A DNA stretch of 32,577 nucleotides from an uncultured Bacilli bacterium (GTDB lineage: Bacteria > Bacillota_I > Bacilli_A > RF39 > UBA660): contig CANRNY010000020.1 of assembly GCA_947632085.1 (NCBI GenBank), forward strand, positions 1-32,577, in the 5' to 3' direction. Below, piece by piece: positions 7,709-14,973 of the stretch (positions are counted from its first letter, which is position 1; every line of letters begins with the position of its first letter). The position numbers and the translations under genes were made by a program. The notes below the pieces were generated by a model. It was not told the DNA's origin. It ran no database searches and saw nothing but the letters and a program-made list of their open reading frames with translations.

Positions 7709-7749
7709 AAATGTTATAATTGTTTAGTTATTACTAAAGGAGGTGCAGT

Positions 7750-7878
7750 ATGAGAACATATAAAGCAAATTTACCTGAAGGTGTTAAAAAGAAATTTGGG
7801 ACTTTAAGAGGAGTAAAAGTAAAATTAGTAGCTAAAAATACTAAGAAGAATACTAAAGCTAATAAAGAAGGTAAGTAA
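7750..7878 (+). CDS. very small basic protein
   Basis: A 42-aa reading frame (MRTYKANLPEGVKKKFGTL..., ending KANKEGK) with 14 Lys/Arg and almost no acidic residues. The ribosome site AAAGGAGGTG is one of the strongest in the window and lies 5-6 nt from the ATG. The gene has its own promoter and a perfect terminator, which supports it being real. High positive charge suggests RNA, DNA or ribosome binding, but I recognise no family. Confidence 0.65.
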   Translation: MRTYKANLPEGVKKKFGTLRGVKVKLVAKNTKKNTKANKEGK

Positions 7879-7887
7879 GATAAGTTT

Positions 7888-7912
7888 AACAGATGAAAAT
7901 CTGTTTTTTTTA
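7888..7912 (+). terminator. terminator of the small basic protein gene
   Basis: A perfect 7-bp stem AACAGAT/ATCTGTT with a GAAA loop and eight T follows the stop at 7878. Confidence 0.9.
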
Positions 7913-7913
7913 T

Positions 7914-7940
7914 TAAAAAAAATGACTATTACTAGTCATT
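7914..7940 (-). terminator. terminator of the TetR gene
   Basis: An 8-bp stem (7921-7928 with 7933-7940) has a T run on the reverse strand. It overlaps the stop codon of the regulator and faces the forward terminator at 7888-7912. Confidence 0.8.
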
Positions 7941-8488
7941 TAGATAAAGCTACTTAAACCACTCATACATATTTTATTAATGAAAAGAGCAATATTGGCT
8001 GGATCTTCTTGGCAATTATTATTTATCCAATTACGAATAATACCTACAGAACCATCAACGATAAAACTATATATTTTATCTAAGTCATCACGTGATGCTT
8101 TTTTTAATAGCTTTTGCCATTCAGCAATACTTTCGTTATAGACTAATCGTAAAATTCTTCTTAAAAAAGTATGATCGCCATTTTCACCTAATAATCGAGT
8201 ATAAGTTTCTTTGCGGGCATAAATTGTTTCAAGGATTTTACCAGTAAAAGAAATTAAATAATTTCTTTTAATATCACCGATATTTTGTTTTAAATCGATT
8301 ACTAATGAATTTTCGATTTTAAATACTAGATCGTCAACATCTTTATAATACTTATAAAAGGTTGTACGATTGATATCAGCTTTTTTACATAATTCTAAAA
8401 CAGTAATATCTTCAAGATGATTATCTTTTAAGAGAACAAGTAAAGTATTAGTTACTTTTTTCTTTGTATTTAAAATTCTTGTATCCAT
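7940..8488 (-). CDS. TetR/AcrR-family transcriptional regulator
   Basis: A 182-aa DNA-binding regulator. The N-terminal helix-turn-helix is clear: NTLLVLLKDN...ITVLELCKKADINRTTFYKYY, about residues 14-48, with the TFYKYYxD recognition-helix signature of TetR proteins. The rest is an all-helical ligand/dimerisation domain resembling the DhaS/YxaF type in length. The start ATG 8488 follows GAAGGTGAAAAT. It is divergent from htpG across 194 nt and may regulate itself; nothing shows that it controls htpG. Confidence 0.9.
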   Translation of the reverse strand: MDTRILNTKKKVTNTLLVLLKDNHLEDITVLELCKKADINRTTFYKYYKDVDDLVFKIENSLVIDLKQNIGDIKRNYLISFTGKILETIYARKETYTRLLGENGDHTFLRRILRLVYNESIAEWQKLLKKASRDDLDKIYSFIVDGSVGIIRNWINNNCQEDPANIALFINKICMSGLSSFI

Positions 8489-8510
8489 ATTTTCACCTTC
8501 TACCTATTTA

Positions 8511-8539
8511 ATTATATTATAAATTATTGATAAAAGCAA
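8511..8539 (-). promoter_or_regulatory. promoter of the TetR gene
   Basis: On the reverse strand TTGCTT (8534-8539) and TATAAT (8511-8516) are separated by 17 nt, 22 nt before the start codon. Confidence 0.7.
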
Positions 8540-8609
8540 CACACTGTTTATTTATAAAAATTATATCTTTTAAGTCTATTATTATCTTGGGTTATAGATA
8601 ATATTTTAA

Positions 8610-8636
8610 TTAGCACTTATGTATTGACAGTGCTAA
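8610..8636 (+). promoter_or_regulatory. CIRCE-like operator (HrcA binding site)
   Basis: The inverted repeat TTAGCACT-N11-AGTGCTAA matches the CIRCE element (TTAGCACTC-N9-GAGTGCTAA) except for the innermost base of each arm, and extends outward to AATTAGCACT/AGTGCTAATT. It overlaps the -35 of the htpG promoter, so bound HrcA would block RNA polymerase. Confidence 0.88.
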
Positions 8637-8652
8637 TTAAGAGTGGTATTAT
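8624..8652 (+). promoter_or_regulatory. htpG promoter
   Basis: TTGACA (8624-8629) and TATTAT (8647-8652) have an exact 17-nt spacer. The -35 lies in the right part of the CIRCE-like repeat. Confidence 0.88.
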
Positions 8653-8682
8653 TCAATTAGTTAACAAAAAAGGAAGATGAAT

Positions 8683-10560
8683 ATGAAGAAAAAACAATTT
8701 AAAACTGAATCTAAAAAGATTTTAGATTTAATGATTAATTCAGTATATACAAATAAAGATATATTCTTAAGAGAATTAATATCTAATGCAAGTGATGCAA
8801 TTGATAAGTTGTATTATAAATCGCTTACTGATCGTAAGGTTAAGTTAGATAAAGATGATTTTCGTATTAGAGTAGATTTAGATAAAGATAAAAGAACGAT
8901 TACGATTACTGATAATGGTATTGGTATGAGTGAAGAAGAGTTAGATGAAAATTTAGGTATTATTGCTAAAAGTGGTTCTTCTTTATTTAAAGAAATGAAT
9001 GAAAAGAATAAAGATATTAATATTATAGGTCAATTTGGTGTTGGTTTTTATTCAGCTTTTATGGTAGCTAAAGAGATTAAGGTACTTAGTAAGGCGTTTG
9101 GTAGTGATGAAGCTTATGAATGGATAAGTGATGGAGCTGATGGCTATAGTATTAATAATGCTAGTAAAGATGAAGTTGGAACAACAATTACTTTATATTT
9201 AAAAGATAATACTGAGACTGATAATTATGATGAATTCTTAGAACCTAGAAGAATTGAAGGTATTATTAAGAAATATTCTGATTATGTTAAATATCCTATT
9301 ATAATGGAAAAAGAAGTAGAAAAAGATGAAGATGATAAAAAAGAGAAAGTTATCGAAGATGAAACTATTAATAGTATGATTCCGATTTGGAAGAGAAATG
9401 AAAGTGAAGTTACAGAAGAAGAATATAATAGTTTTTATGCTGATAAATTCTATGATTTTGAAAAACCATTAAAGACTATTCATAGTAGTGTAGAAGGACA
9501 AGTATCTTATAGTTCATTAATGTTTATACCTTCTCATGCACCTTATGATTACTATACGAAAGAATATGAAAAGGGATTACAATTATATTCTAATGGCGTT
9601 TTAATTATGGATAAGTGTGCTGATTTACTACCTGATTATTTTAGTTTTGTAAAAGGTTTAGTAGATAGTGAAGATGTATCACTTAATTTATCAAGAGAAA
9701 TGTTACAACAAGATAGACAAGTTAAATTAATTGCGAAAAGTATTGAAAAGAAGATTAAGAGTACTTTAGAAGAATTATTAAGTGATAATAGAGAAGAATA
9801 TGAAAAGTTCTTTGATGCATTTGGAATGCAACTTAAATACGGTATTTATAGTAGTTATGGAATGAATAATGATGTTTTAAAAGATTTATTATTATTTTAT
9901 AGTTCTAAAGAAAAGAAACGTATTACTTTAAAAGAATATGTTGCTAATATGAAAGATAAACAAGAAAAAATATATTATGCTTCTGGAGAAAGTATTGATA
10001 AGATAGATTTACTACCTAATGTAGAAAGATTTAAAGATAAAGATTATGAAGTATTATATTTATGTGATTATGTAGATGAATTTACTATTCAAGCTTTAAT
10101 GGAATATGAAGGTAAAAAGTTTGTTAATGTTAATTCAGAAAATACAGATTTAGATGAACCTGAGGAGAAAGAGAAATTAGAAAAACATAATAAAGAAGCG
10201 GAAAAGATGTTTGAAGTAATGAAGAAAGCTTTACCTGAGGTTAAGAATATTAAGTTTACTAATAAACTTAAGAATCATCCAGTATGTTTAAGTACAGAAG
10301 GTAATATTTCTTTAGAGATGGAAAAATTAATGATGCAAATGGCTAATGGTGATAATGTTAAAGCTGAAATAGTCTTAGAAATTAATGAAGATCATCCAAT
10401 TGCTCATGAACTTGAAACATTATATAAGAAAGATAAAGATAAGTTAGCACAATATACAAAGATTTTATATAATCAAGCTAGATTAATAGAAGGATTACCT
10501 ATTGAAAATCCAACAGAATTAACTAATTTGATTTGTGATAACTTAATTAAGGAAAAATAG
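8683..10560 (+). CDS. htpG: molecular chaperone HtpG (Hsp90)
   Basis: A 625-aa cytoplasmic ATP-dependent chaperone. The N-terminal GHKL ATPase domain shows LRELISNASDAIDKL (Asn-box), DNGIGM and GQFGVGFYSAF lid motifs. The middle domain contains the conserved NLSREMLQQDR with the catalytic-loop Arg. The C-terminal dimerisation domain ends without the eukaryotic MEEVD, as expected. AGGAAG touches the upstream ATG at 8677, so ATG 8683, 6 nt downstream, is the better start. It is a single-gene unit with its own promoter, CIRCE-like operator and terminator, so it should be induced by heat through HrcA. Confidence 0.97.
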   Translation: MKKKQFKTESKKILDLMINSVYTNKDIFLRELISNASDAIDKLYYKSLTDRKVKLDKDDFRIRVDLDKDKRTITITDNGIGMSEEELDENLGIIAKSGSSLFKEMNEKNKDINIIGQFGVGFYSAFMVAKEIKVLSKAFGSDEAYEWISDGADGYSINNASKDEVGTTITLYLKDNTETDNYDEFLEPRRIEGIIKKYSDYVKYPIIMEKEVEKDEDDKKEKVIEDETINSMIPIWKRNESEVTEEEYNSFYADKFYDFEKPLKTIHSSVEGQVSYSSLMFIPSHAPYDYYTKEYEKGLQLYSNGVLIMDKCADLLPDYFSFVKGLVDSEDVSLNLSREMLQQDRQVKLIAKSIEKKIKSTLEELLSDNREEYEKFFDAFGMQLKYGIYSSYGMNNDVLKDLLLFYSSKEKKRITLKEYVANMKDKQEKIYYASGESIDKIDLLPNVERFKDKDYEVLYLCDYVDEFTIQALMEYEGKKFVNVNSENTDLDEPEEKEKLEKHNKEAEKMFEVMKKALPEVKNIKFTNKLKNHPVCLSTEGNISLEMEKLMMQMANGDNVKAEIVLEINEDHPIAHELETLYKKDKDKLAQYTKILYNQARLIEGLPIENPTELTNLICDNLIKEK

Positions 10561-10580
10561 TAGTAATACTATTTTTTTTG
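10556..10580 (+). terminator. htpG terminator
   Basis: A perfect 7-bp stem AATAGTA/TACTATT with a GTAA loop and eight T. Its left arm overlaps the TAG stop codon. Confidence 0.9.
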
Positions 10581-10596
10581 AAAAATGGAGGAAAAT

Positions 10597-10625
10597 TTGC
10601 TATAAAAAGACTTTAATTGTATAAT
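10597..10625 (+). promoter_or_regulatory. promoter of the 203-residue envelope protein
   Basis: TTGCTA (10597-10602) and TATAAT (10620-10625) are separated by 17 nt, 46 nt upstream of the start codon. Confidence 0.75.
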
Positions 10626-10671
10626 TAAGATACTACAAGAGATAATTACAAAAATATAAGGGGGTTTTGTA

Positions 10672-11283
10672 ATGTCAGTGTTAAATAATAAAGAAAATGA
10701 AGGTTTAAAAAAATCTACTGGAGCGAAAAGAGCTTTAACTGGATTAGTGTTAACAAGTTTAATAGTTGGAGGTAGTGCTTTAGGATTATATCATGAATGT
10801 AAGGCTAATGATCCTGCTAAAAGTGTATGTCCTATTACAATATTAGAAACTAAATTATTTGGTTATGAAGCAGGTTTAAAACATCAATATAAAGATTTAG
10901 TTAATACAGAAAGTGATAATTTTACTGTTTCTAATGTAGAGTATCATAATCCAAGTGTTTATTATACAGCACCTGCTGGTTATGTTCTTGAAGATAATGT
11001 GGCTGTTAGTTATGTTGAACCAACAGAAGTTAATAGAGTAAAAGAAGATGGAACAGTTGTTACTTATTTAGAAGTACCTGAAGGATATATTTTAACACAA
11101 AATGATGAAGGTAAATTAGTTGGAGTTAAAAAAGTAACACCAATTATGGTAGAAGAATCAGCAGGTATTAGTTTTGATAAGGATTACGGAAAAAATTATA
11201 ATTACGGATATTGGTCATATGATGGTGAAGAATTTGAATATGACGAAGCGGCCTTTAAATTAACACATAAGATGGGAAGATAG
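10672..11283 (+). CDS. hypothetical secreted or membrane-anchored protein
   Basis: A 203-aa protein. A basic N-terminus is followed by a hydrophobic segment (about 22-42, LTGLVLTSLIVGGSALGLY) that acts as an anchor or an uncleaved signal. The mature part contains two loosely similar units, APAGYVLEDN and VPEGYILTQN, around 105 and 140, and a Tyr/Gly-rich C-terminus. Only two Cys follow the anchor. I do not recognise a family. The ribosome site AAGGGGG lies 7 nt upstream. It is a single-gene unit with a near-consensus promoter and a terminator, so it is probably well expressed. Confidence 0.7.
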   Translation: MSVLNNKENEGLKKSTGAKRALTGLVLTSLIVGGSALGLYHECKANDPAKSVCPITILETKLFGYEAGLKHQYKDLVNTESDNFTVSNVEYHNPSVYYTAPAGYVLEDNVAVSYVEPTEVNRVKEDGTVVTYLEVPEGYILTQNDEGKLVGVKKVTPIMVEESAGISFDKDYGKNYNYGYWSYDGEEFEYDEAAFKLTHKMGR

Positions 11284-11310
11284 ATAATTAATTAATCTAT
11301 CTTTTTTCTT
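11278..11310 (+). terminator. terminator of the 203-residue protein gene
   Basis: An 8-bp stem AGATAGAT/ATCTATCT around an AT-rich loop is followed by six T. It overlaps the stop codon. Confidence 0.75.
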
Positions 11311-11321
11311 TGGGACTAATT

Positions 11322-11330
11322 TGTTATAAT
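11322..11330 (+). promoter_or_regulatory. extended -10 promoter of the deformylase operon
   Basis: TGTTATAAT is an extended -10, 23 nt before ATG 11353. No clear -35 is seen. Confidence 0.55.
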
Positions 11331-11352
11331 AGATAAAATTTAGAGGTGTAAT

Positions 11353-11934
11353 ATGGTTGAAGTTAAAACAATAGAAAACGATTTAGAATTGTTAAGAAAA
11401 GTAAGTTTTAATGTAGATATAAAGAAAGATAATATTCAGAATGATATAGAGATTTTAAAAGAATATTGTTTAAATCATGGTGTTTTTGCGATGGCAGCGA
11501 TTCAACTTGGGATAGATAAAAGAATTATGTATATTAAGAATACTGATTTAAAAAAGATAGATGATGATAATTGGAATGAAGAAATAATTGTTATTAATCC
11601 AGTTATAAAGTGCCGTGAGGGATTAACGGAATATTGGGAAGCTTGTGCTAGTTGTTTAGATAATATGGGATTAGTATTAAGACCTTATAAAGTAGTTATT
11701 AATTATATTGATATTAAAGGAAAGAAACATCAAAAAACTTTTAAAGGGTTTCCAGCGACAGTTTTCTCACATGAATATGATCATTTAGATGGTATATTAC
11801 ATATGGATAAAGCAATTGATTTGAAAGTTATGCCAGAAGAAGAGAGAAGAGAATTTAGAAAGACACATGGATATGAGATATTTAAAAAAGATGTCGATTA
11901 CTTAGAGTTGGTGAAGAAATGGCAAAAGAAATAA
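11353..11934 (+). CDS. peptide deformylase-like protein
   Basis: A 193-aa metalloenzyme of the polypeptide deformylase fold, which removes the formyl group from the initiator Met. All three motifs are recognisable but divergent. Motif 1 is FAMAAIQLG instead of GxGLAAPQxG, motif 2 is EACAS (metal-ligand Cys kept) instead of EGCLS, and motif 3 is HEYDHLDG with both His and the catalytic Glu. The loss of the Pro and first Gly of motif 1 suggests a second, specialised copy rather than the main enzyme. It overlaps the next gene by 16 nt. Its partners (YbaK-like, ASCH) suggest a translation-related operon. Confidence 0.85.
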   Translation: MVEVKTIENDLELLRKVSFNVDIKKDNIQNDIEILKEYCLNHGVFAMAAIQLGIDKRIMYIKNTDLKKIDDDNWNEEIIVINPVIKCREGLTEYWEACASCLDNMGLVLRPYKVVINYIDIKGKKHQKTFKGFPATVFSHEYDHLDGILHMDKAIDLKVMPEEERREFRKTHGYEIFKKDVDYLELVKKWQKK

Positions 11935-12395
11935 AGACTAATGCAATGAGAATTTTAGAAAATAAAGGGATTGATTATAAATTATATACTTTAGATATTA
12001 AAGAAGCGTTAGATGGAGTGAGTATCGCTAAATTACTAAATGTTACAGAAGATAATTTTTATAAGACTTTAGTAACTGTTGGAAAGAGTAGGGAACATTA
12101 TGTCTTTATGATACCAGTTAAAGATAATTTAGATTTAAAAAAAGGTGCTAAAGTAGTTGGTGAAAAAGATATAGAAATGATACCTTTAAAAGAGTTATTA
12201 CCATTAACTGGATATGTACATGGTGGATGTTCACCTGTAGGGATGAAAAAACAATTTAAAACAGTTATTAATGATAATTGTAGATTATTTAATGATATAT
12301 ATTTTAGTGGTGGTAAAATAGGAGTTACGGTTAATGTTAATAAAGATGATTTTATTAACAAGATGAATATTATAGTTGCTGATATAGTAAGGTAG
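11919..12395 (+). CDS. ybaK: YbaK/EbsC-family Cys-tRNA(Pro) deacylase
   Basis: A 158-aa trans-editing enzyme that hydrolyses mischarged aminoacyl-tRNA, typically Cys-tRNA(Pro). The family hallmarks are present: MRILENKGIDYKLY at the N-terminus, a Lys at YKTLVTVG (about 46, the catalytic Lys position), the GYVHGGCSPVGMKK signature (about 103-116), and a C-terminal SGGKIG motif. Length is typical of YbaK. The start overlaps the deformylase-like gene by 16 nt, with GGTGAAGAA upstream. It works in the cytoplasm on free tRNA. I am sure of the family; substrate specificity is assumed. Confidence 0.88.
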   Translation: MAKEIKTNAMRILENKGIDYKLYTLDIKEALDGVSIAKLLNVTEDNFYKTLVTVGKSREHYVFMIPVKDNLDLKKGAKVVGEKDIEMIPLKELLPLTGYVHGGCSPVGMKKQFKTVINDNCRLFNDIYFSGGKIGVTVNVNKDDFINKMNIIVADIVR

Positions 12396-12401
12396 GTGTT
12401 T

Positions 12402-12785
12402 ATGAAAGTATTAACATTAAAACAACCTTGGGCTTCTTTAGTAGCTAATGGATATAAAGTCTATGAATTTAGAAGTTGGAAAACTAATTATCGAGGAGAA
12501 ATATATATTCATGCAGGAGCTGGAGTAGATAAAGAATGGTTAGATAAAGTAAAAGATTATGGTATAGATTTTCCCAAAAAGAAAATATTATGCAAAGTAA
12601 CGATTGAAGATTGTATAGAAATAGATGATGAATTTAATAAAATGATTGCTAAGTTAGATAAAAATATATATAAAGGCAAATACAGAGAAGGGTATGCGTG
12701 GAAATTAGGTAATATTCAAAAAGTTGAGATTAATAAAGAAATAAATGGTAAATTAGGTTTGTGGAATTATAGCGATGATAACTAA
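12402..12785 (+). CDS. ASCH-domain protein
   Basis: A 127-aa protein that is essentially one ASCH domain. It opens with MKVLTLKQPWASLVANGYK, the domain signature, has the FRSWKTNYRGEIYIHAG strand region (about 25-41), and ends in a LGLWNY motif. ASCH domains are β-barrels related to PUA, and characterised members bind RNA or hydrolyse N4-acetylcytidine. ATG 12402 lies within GGTAGGTGTTT-ATG, 6 nt after the ybaK stop. A possible target is modified tRNA or nucleosides, as inferred from its operon. Confidence 0.82.
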   Translation: MKVLTLKQPWASLVANGYKVYEFRSWKTNYRGEIYIHAGAGVDKEWLDKVKDYGIDFPKKKILCKVTIEDCIEIDDEFNKMIAKLDKNIYKGKYREGYAWKLGNIQKVEINKEINGKLGLWNYSDDN

Positions 12786-12841
12786 TTTATATAGTTAAAT
12801 AAGTAAAAGTTATAATATAATGAAGTTATGGAGGGGTATTT

Positions 12842-13519
12842 ATGATAAGACAAAAAAGTAAAGGAACATTAATAGTTATTTCAGCACCTAGTGGTAGTGG
12901 AAAAGGAACCGTAATTAATGGATTACTTAAAAATGATAGTAAGAATAGATGGTTATCAGTGTCAACAACTACTAGACCAATGAGAAGTAATGATATACCA
13001 GGAGTTACATATAATTTTGTATCTAAAGAAGAATTTGAAAAGAAAATAGAAGAAGGTTATTTTTTAGAATATACTAATTATGTTGGTAATTATTATGGAA
13101 CGCCTAGAGAATTTATTAGTGAAAAGTTAAATAAAGGTATTGATGTAATATTAGAAGTTGAAATTGAGGGAGCTAGTAATATTAAAAAATTAGTACCGGA
13201 AGCTTTATTTATCTTTATTATGCCACCATCTTTACAAGAAATGGTTAAAAGACTTAAGAAACGTGGTACTGATTCAAAAGAAAAAATATTAGAAAGATTT
13301 CATACAGCATATAAAGAAGTCAATGAAGTTACAAAATATAATTATGTAGTTGTAAATGATAAAATAGAAGATGCAATAGATAAAGTAGAAGCGATTATTA
13401 AAGCAGAAAAATGTCGTGTTGATCGTATAGAAGAAGTATTCTTAAATACAACAGAAGAAGAAATCCATGAATTATTAATGGATGATAAAGAATTTGTCAA
13501 TGAAGATATTGTTATATAG
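12842..13519 (+). CDS. gmk: guanylate kinase
   Basis: A 225-aa cytoplasmic kinase that converts GMP and ATP to GDP and ADP. It shows the P-loop SAPSGSGKGT (about 14-23), the GMP-binding STTTRPMR and a YxGTPRE stretch, the EVEIEGA strand (usual form DIDVQGA), the RLKKRGTDS lid and a C-terminal VVND motif. It is slightly longer than usual (about 205 aa) owing to an acidic C-terminal tail. The ribosome site GGAGGGG precedes the ATG by 6 nt. In many Firmicutes gmk sits with rpoZ and priA; here it does not. Confidence 0.96.
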   Translation: MIRQKSKGTLIVISAPSGSGKGTVINGLLKNDSKNRWLSVSTTTRPMRSNDIPGVTYNFVSKEEFEKKIEEGYFLEYTNYVGNYYGTPREFISEKLNKGIDVILEVEIEGASNIKKLVPEALFIFIMPPSLQEMVKRLKKRGTDSKEKILERFHTAYKEVNEVTKYNYVVVNDKIEDAIDKVEAIIKAEKCRVDRIEEVFLNTTEEEIHELLMDDKEFVNEDIVI

Positions 13520-13545
13520 AATGAAGTAATTCATTCTTTTTTTTG
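13519..13545 (+). terminator. gmk terminator
   Basis: A perfect 7-bp stem GAATGAA/TTCATTC with a GTAA loop and eight T. It begins at the last base of the stop codon. Confidence 0.9.
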
Positions 13546-13558
13546 CTATTTTATGTTA

Positions 13559-13567
13559 TGATATAAT
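13559..13567 (+). promoter_or_regulatory. extended -10 promoter
   Basis: TGATATAAT is an extended -10, 21 nt upstream of ATG 13589. Confidence 0.55.
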
Positions 13568-13588
13568 AGTAAAATAGGAGATGGCTAG

Positions 13589-14173
13589 ATGAATAGTAAA
13601 GGGAATAGAATATATGGGCGTGCCCAAAGAATTGAGTTCTTTGAAAAAGTTGCTTATGTTGTGATTGCTATTTTAGCTATTATTTTAATATTCGTAATTA
13701 TTAAAAATCAAAAGAAACCTGTTGATGATAATATTGATTTTGCGTATTTAAGAAGTTATTTGGAAGCAAATGGTTATGCTTGTGATATGATTCATCAAAA
13801 TGGTGGTTCGTGTTTTTTAAGAAGTGATAGTAGTACATCAACTTTTATTAGATATGAGAGTGGATTTGAGTTTGTTATTAATACAGATGCTTATACTTTA
13901 GATATAAAGCATATTGAACAAGAAAAAGATTTTACGTTTTATACAACGACTAATGCTTTAGCAGGATATAAAAGTAGAAACTTTATTTGTAATACTAAAG
14001 GTACTGTTATAGATGAATTTGATAAGTGTGTAGATGAAGATGGTAAGGTATTAGATTCAAATGCTTATATTGGAGTTATTGAAAGAGCAATAAAAGATAT
14101 AAATAATTTTATTGATAGTTCGGGATATGATAAAGAAACATTAATAAAAGAAAATAAATGGGAAAAAAAATAG
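13589..14173 (+). CDS. hypothetical single-pass membrane protein
   Basis: A 194-aa protein. Residues 1-17 are basic and cytoplasmic, one strong helix spans about 20-40 (VVIAILAIILIFVIIKN), and the remainder lies outside. The outer domain has four Cys (about 64, 72, 136 and 149), enough for two disulfides, and no recognised fold. AGGAG lies 9 nt before the start. It converges with the reverse-strand DUF308-like gene and shares a bidirectional hairpin with it. Confidence 0.65.
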   Translation: MNSKGNRIYGRAQRIEFFEKVAYVVIAILAIILIFVIIKNQKKPVDDNIDFAYLRSYLEANGYACDMIHQNGGSCFLRSDSSTSTFIRYESGFEFVINTDAYTLDIKHIEQEKDFTFYTTTNALAGYKSRNFICNTKGTVIDEFDKCVDEDGKVLDSNAYIGVIERAIKDINNFIDSSGYDKETLIKENKWEKK

Positions 14174-14199
14174 GATGATTATTATTCATCCTTATTTTT
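14172..14199. terminator. bidirectional terminator between convergent genes
   Basis: A 7-bp stem AGGATGA/TCATCCT (14172-14178 with 14186-14192) is followed by TTATTTTTTTT on the forward strand. The reverse side is followed by a T run from the AAAAAAAA at 14163-14170. It overlaps the stop codons of both convergent genes. Confidence 0.8.
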
Positions 14200-14856
14200 T
14201 TTATCTTTCTTTTTCTTTTCTTTAACTTTTTTAGATTTAACATCTTTAACTTCTTTTTTAGATTCAGTAACATCAACTGGTTCATCAGGAACAATTAAGG
14301 TAGTAGTTCCTTCTACTTCTGGTTCAGTTTTATCTTTAGTATAGAAAATGTAACCAATTATTTCTAATGTCGCATAAATCATCATAATAATACCGATTGT
14401 TGTTAAGAAGACATCACCAATAACAATTGAATAAATACCAGTAGCAATTAATAGTATAGAAACAATTAATAATGGTAAGAATTTACGATTTTTAGGACTT
14501 ATTGATAAGACATTAATTAGTCTGATTATTCCAGTAAATAAAATCCATGCTCCTACAATAAATCTTATAAATTGTTCTATTGCATCAGAACATAAAATGA
14601 AAACTAAAGCAAAAACTAAAGATATTACAGCAAAGATTAATCTACTTATTTTAGTTGGTTTTTCAGGATTTCTCTTACTTAAAAAGAAAATAATAAAATA
14701 AACAACAGAAACAACTCCTAAAATTACACCAACGGCGATAGATAAAAATTGTACTACTTCTTCAGCTTTAGAAAATAGAATAGCACCAATAATAAAATAT
14801 ATTATTGAACTAATTAGTGATGATTGTGAAGAATATGATTTTACTTTTATTTCCAT
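14182..14856 (-). CDS. DUF308/HdeD-like membrane protein
   Basis: A 224-aa protein with six predicted helices arranged as repeated pairs, typical of the DUF308 (HdeD) family. Helices lie at about 13-33, 37-58, 73-92, 95-115, 128-145 and 150-172. A highly charged cytoplasmic tail of about 50 residues ends in Lys/Asp-rich sequence. E. coli HdeD has an acid-resistance role; here the function is unknown. ATG 14856 follows AAAGAGG. A longer frame to 14910 would start on top of the promoter and is rejected. Confidence 0.8.
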   Translation of the reverse strand: MEIKVKSYSSQSSLISSIIYFIIGAILFSKAEEVVQFLSIAVGVILGVVSVVYFIIFFLSKRNPEKPTKISRLIFAVISLVFALVFILCSDAIEQFIRFIVGAWILFTGIIRLINVLSISPKNRKFLPLLIVSILLIATGIYSIVIGDVFLTTIGIIMMIYATLEIIGYIFYTKDKTEPEVEGTTTLIVPDEPVDVTESKKEVKDVKSKKVKEKKKKDKKNKDE

Positions 14857-14880
14857 ATTATAACCTCTTTCATTATTGTT

Positions 14881-14910
14881 ATTATACAACATTGTAAAGA
14901 TATTTAGCAA
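14881..14910 (-). promoter_or_regulatory. promoter of the DUF308-like gene
   Basis: On the reverse strand TTGCTA (14905-14910) and TATAAT (14881-14886) are separated by 18 nt, 25 nt before ATG 14856. Confidence 0.7.
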
Positions 14911-14937
14911 TAAGTTGTGTTTTTATAAACTTTTATG

Positions 14938-14946
14938 TGATATAAT
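14938..14946 (+). promoter_or_regulatory. extended -10 promoter of the 1034-residue protein gene
   Basis: TGATATAAT is an extended -10, 27 nt before ATG 14974, back to back with the divergent promoter at 14881-14910. Confidence 0.6.
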
Positions 14947-14973
14947 AATTTTGAATAATAAGGAGGGTGTTCG

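Noticed and set aside
14857-14910. N-terminal extension of the DUF308-like protein to 242 residues
   Set aside because: The extension would start upstream of the -10 element, and a good ribosome site supports ATG 14856.
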